A stretch of 59,502 nt of DNA from Actinomycetes bacterium. Its GTDB lineage: Bacteria > Actinomycetota > Actinomycetes > Streptosporangiales > Streptosporangiaceae. Position numbers and translations under genes: made by a program. Location of the stretch: NCBI GenBank assembly GCA_025964575.1, contig JAOPYO010000492.1, forward strand, positions 1 to 59,502, given 5' to 3'. Below are positions 16,379 to 25,151 of the stretch, in pieces. The notes under the pieces are model-generated. The model did no database searches, was not told the DNA's origin, and saw nothing but the letters and a program-made list of their open reading frames with translations. Within the stretch, counting starts at the first letter, position 1; each line of letters opens with the position of its first letter.

Positions 16379-17964
16379 GCCGTGGGCCGCAGGTTGTAGG
16401 CGAACACGACGTTCGGGTAAGCCGGGTTGTCGACGTATCCGTCGGCGCCCGTGACGTAGGCCCGCTGGTAGGTCTGCACGTAAGCCACGGCGGCGACCGC
16501 GTCGTCGGTCAGCAGCTTGCGTTGCAGGTCCGCGTAGGCCTGCTCGGCGGCCGTCCGATTGGTGGCGGTCAGTTCCGGCAGCTTGTCGATCGCCGCGTCG
16601 ACTCCGGCATCCTTCAGGTAGGTCAGGTTGAAGTTGACCGGGCTGGCGCTGTGGAACAGGTTGAGGAACCAGCTGTACGCGTCCGGGTAGTCCGGGTACC
16701 AGTACATGAGGAAGATGTCCTGGCGCTTGCCCGCCGCCTTGGCCTGCGCCCACTGCGCGTCCCACTGCATCGGCTTGGCGTCCAGCGTGACGTTCAGCCC
16801 CCTGAGCGCCGAGCTCAGCAGCGTCACGAGCGTCTGCTGGTCGGCGTCGCCCTGCGCGTAGGTGAGGCTGAGCCGCAACGCCTTCTTCCCGGGCCCGTAC
16901 CCGGCCTGGTTCAGCAGCTGGGTGGCCTGCGCGGTGTTCTGGTGCGCGCCGAGCCCGGGGGTGGCGCCGATCAGGCCGTTCGGGACGACGCCGCTGGCGG
17001 CGGTCCCGGACCCCTTCAGCGCCGACACCAGTCCGTCGTAGTCGATGGCGGCCTGCACGGCCTTGCGGACGCTGACGTCCTTGAGCGGCCCGGCCGCGGT
17101 GTTCAAGAACGCGATGAGGTTCTGGAACGACGGCGTCGACCGGGTCTTGATGCCGGTGGTGTGCTGCGCCTGCGCGAACAGTTGCGGGTTGAGCCGCTGG
17201 ACGTAGCTGACCTCACCGGTCCGCAGCTGCTGCCAGGCCGTGGTGACCTGCGGGGTGTCCCGGAACTCGATGCTCTTGTAGTGGGCTCCGCTCCACCCGC
17301 CCCAGTAGGACGGCACCGCCTTCAGCCGCAGTTCGGTCTCCTGGCCCTTGTTCCAGGACGCGACGGTGTACGGGCCGGTCCCGGCGTCGTGGCCCTGCCC
17401 GAACCAGCTCTTGGGGTCCGCGGTGCCCGCGGCCTTGGTGTCGTAGACGTACGCGGCGTACCCGGAGGAGGAGATCAGGTCGAGCGGTGCCGCGTACTTC
17501 AGGTGGAACACCAGGGTGTGCGGGTCCGGGGTATCGATCGTCTTCACCGCACCCCAGATGTAGGCGGGGCCACCGTTCTTCTTGATGGTGCGTTCGATCG
17601 CCTCCTTGGCGGCGGTCGAGTCCACGGCCCGGCCGGTGTGGAACGTCACGCCGTCGCGGAGGGTGAACGTCCAGGTCTTCCCGTCCGCCGAGGAGACCCA
17701 CTTGGTGGCCAGCTGCGGTTTGACCTGCTTGACCGTGGAGTCGTATCGGGTCAGCGACTCGTAGATGTTCTGCATCGCAATGTTCTCGTTGGAGTACGAG
17801 GTCGCGGGGTCCCAGTCGGTGACCACATTGAGATTGAAGGAGTAGACGAATGGCTTGTCGGTGGAACCGCCCTGTTCGGCGGTACGGACCGTACCGCCGG
17901 AGCAGGCGGTGACGCTGACGGCGAGACCCGCTGTCACGGCCACGGCACGCATGCGCAAGGACAT
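16375..17964 (-). CDS. Peptide-type ABC transporter solute-binding lipoprotein (family 5)
   Basis: 529 residues. The lipobox is VTAC after a short signal. The family 5 (DppA/OppA/NikA) pattern follows: WDPATSYSNENIAMQNIYESLTRYD, KPQLATKWVSSADGKTWTFTLRDGVTFHTG, and the late DIFLMYWYPDYPDAYSWFLNLF. AGGAG lies eight bases before the ATG. It sits between the HyuA-like gene and the permeases, so the ligand is probably the substrate of the HyuA/DUF917 pair, such as a cyclic amide, hydantoin or modified peptide. Confidence 0.92.
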   Translation of the reverse strand: MSLRMRAVAVTAGLAVSVTACSGGTVRTAEQGGSTDKPFVYSFNLNVVTDWDPATSYSNENIAMQNIYESLTRYDSTVKQVKPQLATKWVSSADGKTWTFTLRDGVTFHTGRAVDSTAAKEAIERTIKKNGGPAYIWGAVKTIDTPDPHTLVFHLKYAAPLDLISSSGYAAYVYDTKAAGTADPKSWFGQGHDAGTGPYTVASWNKGQETELRLKAVPSYWGGWSGAHYKSIEFRDTPQVTTAWQQLRTGEVSYVQRLNPQLFAQAQHTTGIKTRSTPSFQNLIAFLNTAAGPLKDVSVRKAVQAAIDYDGLVSALKGSGTAASGVVPNGLIGATPGLGAHQNTAQATQLLNQAGYGPGKKALRLSLTYAQGDADQQTLVTLLSSALRGLNVTLDAKPMQWDAQWAQAKAAGKRQDIFLMYWYPDYPDAYSWFLNLFHSASPVNFNLTYLKDAGVDAAIDKLPELTATNRTAAEQAYADLQRKLLTDDAVAAVAYVQTYQRAYVTGADGYVDNPAYPNVVFAYNLRPTA

Positions 17965-17975
17965 GGTCTTGTCTC

Positions 17976-19526
17976 CTACAACTTACCGAGCGGACCGGCC
18001 GCCTTGATGTGGACCCGTGTCGCGGGTTCTGGCAGGTAGCTGAGCGGAACCTCGACGATCTCGACGATGTCGACCGCCGACGGGTCCGCTCCGGCCTGTA
18101 CGGCTCGCCGGGTGGCGAGCTCACAGGCCTCGTCTATGGCCGCGCGGCGTCCGTCGCCCACCGGCACGATCGTGTCCCAGGAGCCGCTGACCAGCGCGAT
18201 CGCGGCACCGACGGCGTTGGCCACGTCCCCGTCGTCCGGGCGGATCACGGCACTGACGCCGGGGAGATCGTCAGGGACCAGGAATGATCCGCCTCCGACC
18301 ACGACCAGTGGGAGGTCGGCCTTGCCGAGGGTCATCCGGTCGACGGCGTCGGCGACGAGAGTGTCGGCCTCCCGGACCGCCGCCGTGAACAGTTCACGCA
18401 AGTGTTCCGGGGCGGGGTCCCGGCCGACCCGGCCGCGTCCGGCGGAGACCGCCGCGTCGGTCATCGTGGGAGTGGCGCCACCGAAGACGTACGCCTCCTG
18501 AGTGATCCGGTATCCCACCGAGTGGGGGCCCAGCGTGGCTCCCTCACCGATCACCGTGCCGCCGCCGAGGGCGACCGCCAGGATGTCGGGCATCCGGAAG
18601 TTGGTACGGACCCCGCCGATCTCCACTCCGGCGGCGCTCTCCCTCGGGAAGCCCTTGACGAGCACGCCCAGGTCCGTGGAGGTACCGCCGACGTCGGCGA
18701 CGATCGCGTCCTGCAAACCGGACAGGAACGCCGCGCCACGGATGGAGTTGGCCGGTCCAGAGCCGATCGTCAGCACCGGATAACGGGCCGCGTAGTCGAC
18801 GGCCATCAGCGTGCCGTCGTTCTGCGCGAAGTAGGTCGCGACGTCCAGGCCATGGCCGGCCAGCGCCTCGGCGAGGGCGTTCCTGACATGCCCGGCGACC
18901 TCGTACAGCGCGGCGTTGAGGATCGTGGCGTTCTCTCGCTCCAGCAGGCCTAGCGAGCCGATCTCGTGGCTCATCGACACCGCGACGCCCTCGCCCAGTT
19001 CCTGCTGAACGATCTCCGCGGCGGCCAGCTCCTGGTCGGTGAAGGCCGGGCTGAACACCCCGGTCACCGCGACCGCGTCGACCCGGCCGGCCACCCCCTG
19101 CAGGAACCGGCTGAGGGCGTCCCGGTTCAGCGGCGCGATCGCGGTGCCGTCCACATAGCGGCCGCCGGGCACGATGGCAGCGTCCACCACCACCGTCTTG
19201 CGCAGGTCCTCGGGCCACGACTCCAGCGGCGGCACCGAGGCCGTGGCCGGTCCGCCGAGCCGCAGCGCGGCGACCCGGCCGAGCCCGCGCCGCTCCAGGA
19301 TCGCGTTGGTGGCGTGGGTCGTACCCAGCATCACCCTTCCGACCCTACCGACGTCGGCAGCGAGCCCCTCGAGTACGGCGGCGAGCGCCGCGCGCATGCC
19401 GCCGGTGACGTCGGCGCTGGTCGGACGCTTGGCACGGGCGATCACCCGGTCCGTGGCGTCCAGCACGACGGCGTCGGTGTTGGTACCACCGACGTCCACG
19501 CCGATCCGCAGATCACGCTCCGGCAC
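17976..19526 (-). CDS. Hydantoinase/oxoprolinase A-family ATPase (HyuA-like)
   Basis: About 516 residues from a GTG at 19526, chosen because AGGAG lies seven bases upstream; it overlaps the DUF917 stop by 14 bases. It has the sugar-kinase-like ATP-binding motifs of HyuA: phosphate-1 DLRIGVDVGGTNTDAVVLD near the N-terminus, phosphate-2 AIVADVGGTSTDLGVL in the middle, and VVVGGGSFLVPDDLPG near the C-terminus. HyuA proteins use ATP to open cyclic amides such as 5-oxoproline or N-methylhydantoin. No HyuB partner is present; the adjacent DUF917 protein takes its place. Confidence 0.9.
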   Translation of the reverse strand: MPERDLRIGVDVGGTNTDAVVLDATDRVIARAKRPTSADVTGGMRAALAAVLEGLAADVGRVGRVMLGTTHATNAILERRGLGRVAALRLGGPATASVPPLESWPEDLRKTVVVDAAIVPGGRYVDGTAIAPLNRDALSRFLQGVAGRVDAVAVTGVFSPAFTDQELAAAEIVQQELGEGVAVSMSHEIGSLGLLERENATILNAALYEVAGHVRNALAEALAGHGLDVATYFAQNDGTLMAVDYAARYPVLTIGSGPANSIRGAAFLSGLQDAIVADVGGTSTDLGVLVKGFPRESAAGVEIGGVRTNFRMPDILAVALGGGTVIGEGATLGPHSVGYRITQEAYVFGGATPTMTDAAVSAGRGRVGRDPAPEHLRELFTAAVREADTLVADAVDRMTLGKADLPLVVVGGGSFLVPDDLPGVSAVIRPDDGDVANAVGAAIALVSGSWDTIVPVGDGRRAAIDEACELATRRAVQAGADPSAVDIVEIVEVPLSYLPEPATRVHIKAAGPLGKL

Positions 19527-20589
19527 GGGCCATCTCCTCCACAGGGACGTAATCGAGGTCGTAGCCGAAGGCGCGGGGACCCGCGATCTCCAGACCACGG
19601 GGGGTTCGCCAGAGCGGGTCGCACGGCCAGGCCAGTACGGTGACGCGCTGCCCGTACCGCAGCGACTCGGTTGAGATCGCGGCCGCGGTCTGCGCGTCCA
19701 CCACGGAGATCAGGTCGGGCACGCTGGCCTGGACCCGGCCGTTCTCCAGCGCGACCAGGTTCTCGTTCTGCAGCTCGACCCGGAGCAGCCGGCCTCGGTC
19801 CGCGCCGGTGCCGTCGACGACGAGGCTGCCTCGGACGAAGCCACCCCCCGTACGCCGCTCGATGTCGACGACCTTCCCGGTGATCAACGTCGTGGCGCCG
19901 AGGGTCTTGGTGAGGGCGCGGACCGCGTCGAGTGAGTCCTCGACCGCTCGGCCGATCGCGATGGCCTTGCTCACGCTGCCCTCGATCACCGCGCCCCGGA
20001 GCTCCGCGGCCGTCAGCACGTAGTCGGCCATCAGCGCCGAGCCACCGCAGGCCACACAGGCCGCTCGGGCGATGCGCTCGGACCACAGGCCGTCCACCGG
20101 CCGGATGATGGTGACATTGCCTTGGACGTCGGCGAGGATGACCAGATTGACCGGAATGCCCGCGACGTTCATCGAGACCATCTGGACTTCGGGGAACGCC
20201 CTCCCCATCCCGTCGGCGTCGATCAGCGGGACGCCCAGCCGGGCTGCCCACGCCACCGGGCCGACTCCGTTGGAACCGCCGATCTCCGAGGACATGACGC
20301 CGGTGACCGGCTTGCCGAAGATGCGCTCCACCTCTGCCCTGATGAGGCCGGGCTCCGCACCGCTCATGAGCATCTCGTGGCCCACGGTGGGTGCGCCGAT
20401 CCCCGAGAGCGGCAGGACCAGGCCGTCCTGCGACAGTTCACTGAGCGGCACCAGCGGTACCGGGCCGAAGTCCTTGATCGCCCGGATCGCCTGCAGAGTG
20501 CCGGTCTCGACATGACCGCCGCCGCCCGTGCCGAGAACCGCACAGCCCCGGGCGAGCGGTGCGATGTCCTCCAGCGTCACTTCTGTCAT
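19513..20589 (-). CDS. DUF917-family protein
   Basis: About 358 residues from ATG 20589, with GAGG five bases upstream. The DUF917 pattern is clear: IAPLARGCAVLGTGGGGHVETG at the N-terminus, GAPTVGHEMLMSGAE, then MSSEIGGSNGVGPVAWAARLGVPLIDADGMGRAFPEVQM, a region conserved throughout the family. DUF917 proteins commonly accompany HyuA homologues and have no settled biochemistry. It is the first gene of a seven-gene minus-strand operon and is divergent from a PucR regulator. Confidence 0.88.
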   Translation of the reverse strand: MTEVTLEDIAPLARGCAVLGTGGGGHVETGTLQAIRAIKDFGPVPLVPLSELSQDGLVLPLSGIGAPTVGHEMLMSGAEPGLIRAEVERIFGKPVTGVMSSEIGGSNGVGPVAWAARLGVPLIDADGMGRAFPEVQMVSMNVAGIPVNLVILADVQGNVTIIRPVDGLWSERIARAACVACGGSALMADYVLTAAELRGAVIEGSVSKAIAIGRAVEDSLDAVRALTKTLGATTLITGKVVDIERRTGGGFVRGSLVVDGTGADRGRLLRVELQNENLVALENGRVQASVPDLISVVDAQTAAAISTESLRYGQRVTVLAWPCDPLWRTPRGLEIAGPRAFGYDLDYVPVEEMARAGA

Positions 20590-20644
20590 GGCCTCATGAT
20601 GTCCATCCGTTGACCTGCACCTATAGGCCAATCACCCCAGAATA

Positions 20645-20672
20645 TTGATGGTTTATGTGTTCATGGCACAAT
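20645..20672 (+). promoter_or_regulatory. Predicted promoter for a leaderless PucR mRNA
   Basis: TTGATG (20645-20650), a 16-base spacer and CACAAT (20667-20672) place the transcription start at about 20679, the first base of the GTG start codon. There is no ribosome-binding site, so the mRNA should be leaderless. Confidence 0.55.
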
Positions 20673-20678
20673 GCAGTC

Positions 20679-22097
20679 GTGCCCTTGGTCGCCGATCTCC
20701 TCCACACCGGATCACGGCTGCCGATCCGGCTGCTGGCCGGCCCCGAGCAGGGCCGCCCGCTGGCCGTGGTGACCGCGGTGGAGTCGCTGGAGGAGCTGTC
20801 CCAGGCGCCCCGCGGCGCACTGGCCGTGGTCACCGGCCGGGCTGCGAGCCGCGCCCCCGACTACCAGATGGACGTGGCGATCCGGCAGGCCGCCGAACGC
20901 ATGCTGGCCGCCGTGGTCCTGGTCGGGCGGGCCACACTGCCGGTCACCGCGGTGCGGCTGGCCGAGCGGGCCAGGCTGGCAGTGCTCACCGCGCCCGCCG
21001 AATACAACGTCGCCGACCTGGTCCTCCACATCGACAGGACCATCCGCGGTGGCGCCGCGGACGCGGTCGCCAGGGCCCAGGCCGCATTGGCGGTGATCCG
21101 GGAGACCGAACCGGCCGGATCGGTGGAGGAGATGCTGGCGCGGGTGACCACCGCACTGGCCCGCGAGGTGACCTGGGGCGATGGTCCCGGCGAGCCCGTG
21201 TCCATCGACGGCAGGTGGCTCGGTTCACTGTCCGGTCCGCCCGACGACGCGGTGAATCTGGTGATGCCGGCGCTGGCCGCCGCGGTGGCCCGGCTGAAGG
21301 CCGCCACGCTGGCCCGGGACATGGCCCCGGGACAGACCCGCGCGGAGGTCATCAGCGAGCTGATCATCGCCGAGCGGATGCAGGCGGGCAGGATGGCGGA
21401 GCGGGCCCGGGGCCTGGGTTTCCCGGTGGACGGCCTGCACACGGTCGTCTGGATGAGCGCCGACGGTCCCGATCTGGCCGAGCGCCGCAGGTTGTACGAC
21501 ACGGTCACCCTTCACGTACACCAGGCCATGCCCTCCTGGAATCTCGCCCGGGTCGCCGACGACATCCTCATCGTGTGCTCGGACCGCCGCCACACCCCGG
21601 CCGCGGACATCCGGAGCACGGCCGAGTCCCTCATCCGCGTCGTGGTCACGGACGAGCACTCCGGCACCGGCCTGTGGTGCGGCATCGGGACCGCGCAGCG
21701 GGGCCTGGACGGGCTGCGGCAATCCGCCATGGAGGCCCGCGCCGCGGCATCGGTGGCAGCCCGCGACCGCAAGCGCATCCATGCCTTCGACGCGACCGGT
21801 GTAAGGCGCATTCTCGCCGAGGTGGCCGCGTCCGCGCTGAGCAGACGAGTCGTCGACGAACTACTCGCCCCGCTGGACGCTCTCGGTCCCGACCGGGCCG
21901 CCGAGGCCGTCACGACACTCTGCTCCTACCTGGACAACCGCGGATCCTTGAAGGCCACGGCACAACTCCTGCACATACACCCGAACACGGTGACCTACCG
22001 TCTGCGTCAGATCACCGAACGCCTCGGCGCTGACCTCGCGGACGCCGACCTCGCCTTCGCCCTGCACCTGGCCTGCCGCGTCCGCCTCCACACCTGA
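20679..22097 (+). CDS. PucR/CdaR-family transcriptional regulator
   Basis: About 472 residues. An N-terminal PucR-type sensing domain (LVADLLHTGSRLPIRLLAG through about residue 120) is followed by a helical linker, a GGDEF-like CdaR region, and a C-terminal helix-turn-helix with the family motif TLCSYLDNRGSLKATAQLLHIHPNTVTYRLRQI. PucR-type regulators often activate purine, hydantoin or amide catabolism. It is divergent from DUF917-HyuA-transporter and most likely controls that operon. The GTG at 20679 is chosen from the leaderless promoter geometry; an upstream in-frame ATG at 20655 also lacks a ribosome-binding site. Confidence 0.88.
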   Translation: MPLVADLLHTGSRLPIRLLAGPEQGRPLAVVTAVESLEELSQAPRGALAVVTGRAASRAPDYQMDVAIRQAAERMLAAVVLVGRATLPVTAVRLAERARLAVLTAPAEYNVADLVLHIDRTIRGGAADAVARAQAALAVIRETEPAGSVEEMLARVTTALAREVTWGDGPGEPVSIDGRWLGSLSGPPDDAVNLVMPALAAAVARLKAATLARDMAPGQTRAEVISELIIAERMQAGRMAERARGLGFPVDGLHTVVWMSADGPDLAERRRLYDTVTLHVHQAMPSWNLARVADDILIVCSDRRHTPAADIRSTAESLIRVVVTDEHSGTGLWCGIGTAQRGLDGLRQSAMEARAAASVAARDRKRIHAFDATGVRRILAEVAASALSRRVVDELLAPLDALGPDRAAEAVTTLCSYLDNRGSLKATAQLLHIHPNTVTYRLRQITERLGADLADADLAFALHLACRVRLHT

Positions 22098-22171
22098 CGG
22101 CCTGGGTCTGTTCGTCGTCGAGGTGACGGTCGAAGGGCGACGTATACCCGAATCTTGTTCGGTTTCCGACC

Positions 22172-22177
22172 TATACT
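22172..22177 (+). promoter_or_regulatory. -10 element of a probably leaderless oxidoreductase mRNA
   Basis: TATACT ends seven bases before the ATG at 22185, and no ribosome-binding site is present. A small inverted repeat TCGG-TTT-CCGA (22159-22169) sits just upstream and may be an operator. No good -35 is visible. Confidence 0.45.
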
Positions 22178-22184
22178 GACCCGC

Positions 22185-23147
22185 ATGCGCGCGCTGGTGT
22201 GTGAAGAGCTGGGATCGGTCTCGGTGACCGAGATGAAGCCGCTGGAGCCCGGGCCTGGTCAGGTCGTCATCTCCGTCGAGGCGGCCGGGGTCAACTACGT
22301 GGATGGGCTCTTCGTCCAAGGCCGGTACCAGATCAAACCGCCGCTCCCCTTCGTGCCGGGCGGCGAGGTGGCCGGCACGGTCGCCGCCCTCGGCCCGGAG
22401 GTCACCGGGCCGGCCATCGGCACCAGGGTCGTCGCCATGTGCGGGCTGGGCGGATTCGCCACCCAGGTCCTGGTGCCGGCGAGCGCGGCCGTGCCGATCC
22501 CGGATCGGCTGGACATGGCCCGCGCCGCGACCTTCATCCAGAGTTACTCCACCGCGCTGTTCGCGCTACGTGACCGAGGCGGCCTGCTCGCAGGGGAGAA
22601 CGTACTCGTGCTCGGTGCGGGCGGCGGGGTCGGGCTGGCCGCCGTCCAGGTGGCGACCGCGCTCGGCGCCTCGGTACTGGCCGGGGCCTCCTCGCAGGCC
22701 AAGCGGGAGGCCGCCCGCACCGCCGGGGCCGCCGCCGTCGTGGACACCACCTCGGCGGACCTCAAGACCGCCGCCCGCGCCTGGTCACCCGGCGGCGTCG
22801 ACGTCGTGTACGACCCGATCGGCGGCGAACTGGCCGACCCTGCGCTGCGTTCGCTTCGCGACCGGGGACGCTATCTGGTGATCGGCTTCGCCTCAGGAAC
22901 CATCCCGTCGCTGCCGCTCAACCAGATTCTGCTGCGCAACCGTACGGTGGTGGGCGTGGACTGGGGTTCCTGGTCCATGTCCGATGGAGCCGGCCAGCGC
23001 GCTCTGCTGGCCGAACTGCTGGACCTGGTCGCGGCGGGCACCCTCGACCCGATCGCGCCCCAGACCGCCCCCCTGGACAACGCCGCCGAGGTGATGGACG
23101 ACCTGTTGAACCGCCGCGTCGTCGGCAAGGTCGCCCTCACCCTCTGA
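22185..23147 (+). CDS. NADPH:quinone oxidoreductase-like MDR-family protein
   Basis: About 320 residues of the medium-chain dehydrogenase/reductase fold. It contains GQVVISVEAAGVNYVDGLFVQGRYQ, PFVPGGEVAGTVAALG and the nucleotide-binding VLVLGAGGGVGLAAVQVATALGA. No structural zinc Cys cluster is present, as in zinc-free quinone oxidoreductases. The C-terminus (DNAAEVMDDLLNRRVVGKVALT) is typical. It probably reduces quinones or enones with NADPH. ATG 22185 is preferred to an in-frame ATG at 22155 because of the -10 position and family N-terminus (MRALVCEELG). Confidence 0.9.
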   Translation: MRALVCEELGSVSVTEMKPLEPGPGQVVISVEAAGVNYVDGLFVQGRYQIKPPLPFVPGGEVAGTVAALGPEVTGPAIGTRVVAMCGLGGFATQVLVPASAAVPIPDRLDMARAATFIQSYSTALFALRDRGGLLAGENVLVLGAGGGVGLAAVQVATALGASVLAGASSQAKREAARTAGAAAVVDTTSADLKTAARAWSPGGVDVVYDPIGGELADPALRSLRDRGRYLVIGFASGTIPSLPLNQILLRNRTVVGVDWGSWSMSDGAGQRALLAELLDLVAAGTLDPIAPQTAPLDNAAEVMDDLLNRRVVGKVALTL

Positions 23148-23529
23148 GCACTGCTCGAACCTCAGCGGGACCGCGGTTCTGCGGTGAGCGCCACGGCGGC
23201 TTCGCTGGTGTACATCAGGAAGGTCATGGACTCCTGAGATAGAGCTGAACGCTGGTGGCGTCATGGGAGAGGTAGCCGATGGACGAAGTCTTCAAGGAAC
23301 GCGTAAGCGTACAGCCTGCGCGCGAGCCTGGACTCAGGTGAGCATCAATGTCGCCATGTCACGTCCGGAGCCTACGGCGTCACGGAGGGAGATTGGAAGA
23401 CCCGGGTCGTCTTGCGATGCCTTTGCTGGGCCGAGGGGCTACCCGCAGCCCGTGATTGGCAGATTGCTACATAGACCTCTGCGGTGACGTTGGCACGCAA
23501 TAGTGATGTGTGTTCGAGGGAAACAGTCC
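23148..23529. other. Intergenic region without recognisable gene
   Basis: 382 bases. Short open frames exist on both strands, but none has a good start site together with a recognisable sequence. It lies between two plus-strand genes. It could hold a decayed gene. Confidence 0.45.
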
Positions 23530-24243
23530 GTGACAGTGCGCACCAGACGCGACCCGCTGCCGCCGGCGCTCATCGCGCTGACCGTGATGAGCGGCTTCAT
23601 CGACGCGGTCAGTTACCTAGGCCTGGGCCATGTCTTCACCGCGAACATGACCGGCAACATCGTCATCCTCGGCTTCGCCGCCGCCGGAGCCCCCGGCTTC
23701 TCCACGGTCGCGTCCTTGACCTCATTGGCAGCCTTCCTCACCGGGGCCGTCATCGCCGGAAGGCTCAACACCGCTCTTCCATCCCAGCGGGCCAGGGTCC
23801 TCACCGGGCTGGCCGCCGAGGCTGTTCTGCTCAGCATCGCGACAGTGGCCACGGGCGGCGTGAGCGTCTCCGATGCGGGCGGCCGCTATCTGGGGATCGC
23901 GCTGTTGGCCCTGGCCATGGGCCTGCGGAACGCCACCGTACGCGGCCTGGCGATCCCCGACATGACCACTACCGTCCTCACTTCCATCCTCACCGGCCTG
24001 GCCGCCGACTCCAGCCTGGCCGGTGGCACCAATCCCAGGGTCGTGCGCCGCGTCGCCTCCGTGCTCTCCATGCTGCTGGGCGCCTACCTCGGAGCCCTGC
24101 TGCTGCGGCACACCGGCATCTCGTGGCCCCTGCTGGTCACCGCCGCCTGCGTCACCGTGATCGCTGCCGGCTACGTGATACACCCAGGCTCCCGGCAAGC
24201 CTCCACAGCCGCGAACGCGGCACCCCCACACGATGAGAAGTAG
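23530..24243 (+). CDS. DUF1275 (YoaK) family membrane protein
   Basis: About 237 residues with six or seven hydrophobic spans and the family signature ALTVMSGFIDAVSYLGLGHVFTANMTGNIVILG at the N-terminus, followed by RNATVRGLAIPDMTTTVLTSILTGL. GTG 23530 is chosen because GAGGG lies nine bases upstream; in-frame starts at 23503 and 23506 are alternatives. Function is unknown; relatives are annotated as putative transporters. Confidence 0.87.
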   Translation: MTVRTRRDPLPPALIALTVMSGFIDAVSYLGLGHVFTANMTGNIVILGFAAAGAPGFSTVASLTSLAAFLTGAVIAGRLNTALPSQRARVLTGLAAEAVLLSIATVATGGVSVSDAGGRYLGIALLALAMGLRNATVRGLAIPDMTTTVLTSILTGLAADSSLAGGTNPRVVRRVASVLSMLLGAYLGALLLRHTGISWPLLVTAACVTVIAAGYVIHPGSRQASTAANAAPPHDEK

Positions 24244-24369
24244 ACCAGCAGGCGTCGACCTCGCCTCGAGAGCCGTCCAGGCCGATGAGGAACAACCACA
24301 GACCCAGGTGGGTTACACCGTCGCCGTGAAGCGAATCTTCACCCAAGGCCCCGGGAAGGAGCCGACCCC

Positions 24370-24756
24370 ATGAGCTACAGCGAGTTCCAGCGCGCGACGA
24401 TGTTCTTCGACGCCAAGGACTATACGGAGGCGGGACGCATCCTGGCCCCGATCGTCGAGGGGGAGCCGACCAACCGCGCGAGCGTCGAGCTGCTCGGCCG
24501 GGCCTACTTCCACAGCGCGCAGCTCAGGCGCGCCGAGGAGACCTTCGTACGGTTGGTCGAGCTGGACCCCGCGAACGGCTGGGCATATGAGGCACTCGCC
24601 CGCACTCTGGAGCGTCGGAACCGAGCCGACGAGGCCCGGCGCTACCGGAAGCTCGCACACGCGATGGGTGTGGAGCTGACGGCCGAGATCGAGGTCTCCG
24701 TGACCGCCTCGAACCTCGTCGACGATCCACACCCGCGCATGACCCGTGCGCTCTGA
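24370..24756 (+). CDS. Small tetratricopeptide-repeat protein
   Basis: 128 residues with three TPR-like helix pairs (FFDAKDYTEAGRILAPIVEGEP; ASVELLGRAYFHSAQLRRAEETFVRLVELDP; GWAYEALARTLERRNRADEARRYRK), a Gly/Ala/Pro spacing typical of TPRs. GGAAGGAG lies about eight bases before the ATG. A cytoplasmic scaffold or partner-binding role is likely. Its TGA overlaps the ATG of the truncated kinase that follows (TGATG). Confidence 0.85.
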   Translation: MSYSEFQRATMFFDAKDYTEAGRILAPIVEGEPTNRASVELLGRAYFHSAQLRRAEETFVRLVELDPANGWAYEALARTLERRNRADEARRYRKLAHAMGVELTAEIEVSVTASNLVDDPHPRMTRAL

Positions 24757-25101
24757 TGATCGCTCTTGGTGCGAGCAGATCCCGGGGCCGGCCCGCCAAG
24801 GACCGGCCCCGGGGTGGGACCTTCGCGCTCGCCTTCATCACCGCGTGGACGGTCGGGTACGCGGTCGGCCAGCACCGCAGGTACGGAGAGGAACTGCTAC
24901 GGCACCATGCCCGGCTGGCCGAGACCGAGCTGGACAAGGCCCGGCGGGGCGTCACCGAGGAGCGGATGCGGATCGCCCGGAAGCTCCATGACGTGGTCGC
25001 CCACAGCATGAGCGTGATCACCGTGCAGGCGGGGTTCGGTCATCTGGTGGGTCCAGCTCGTGATCATCGCCTACCGCACCGGGCTGGTCACCACCCCCTG
25101 A
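24756..25101 (+). pseudogene. Truncated NarL-type sensor histidine kinase fused to an unrelated hydrophobic tail
   Basis: From ATG 24756 the frame reads a membrane-proximal helix (TFALAFITAWTVGYAVGQHRR), then ELDKARRGVTEERMRIARKL followed by HDVVAHSMSVITVQAGFGH, a dimerisation helix with the phospho-accepting His of the HisKA_3 family. The kinase then stops making sense near 25035. In the next frame, WWVQLVIIAYRTGLVTTP ends at a TGA (25099-25101) and looks like the C-terminus of another protein. The HATPase domain is absent. A deletion has joined two genes. Confidence 0.7.
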
Positions 25102-25151
25102 TCAGACTCTCGACCGTCCCACTGCCGCCGATGAGGCCCGAGAGGGGCCCG

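Noticed and set aside
16522..18039. 505-codon plus-strand open frame opposite a binding protein
   Set aside because: It is antisense to a clear family 5 lipoprotein, and its Arg/Gly/Val repeats reflect GC bias only.
23263..23487. 74-codon plus-strand open frame in the gap before the DUF1275 gene
   Set aside because: It has no convincing start site and a Arg/Ser/Pro-rich sequence without similarity that I recognise.
24326..24373. 15-residue ORF before the TPR gene overlapping its ATG
   Set aside because: It has a GTG start with no ribosome-binding site and simple Pro/Gly/Lys content. The overlap is probably chance, unlike the better-supported ORF at 6291.
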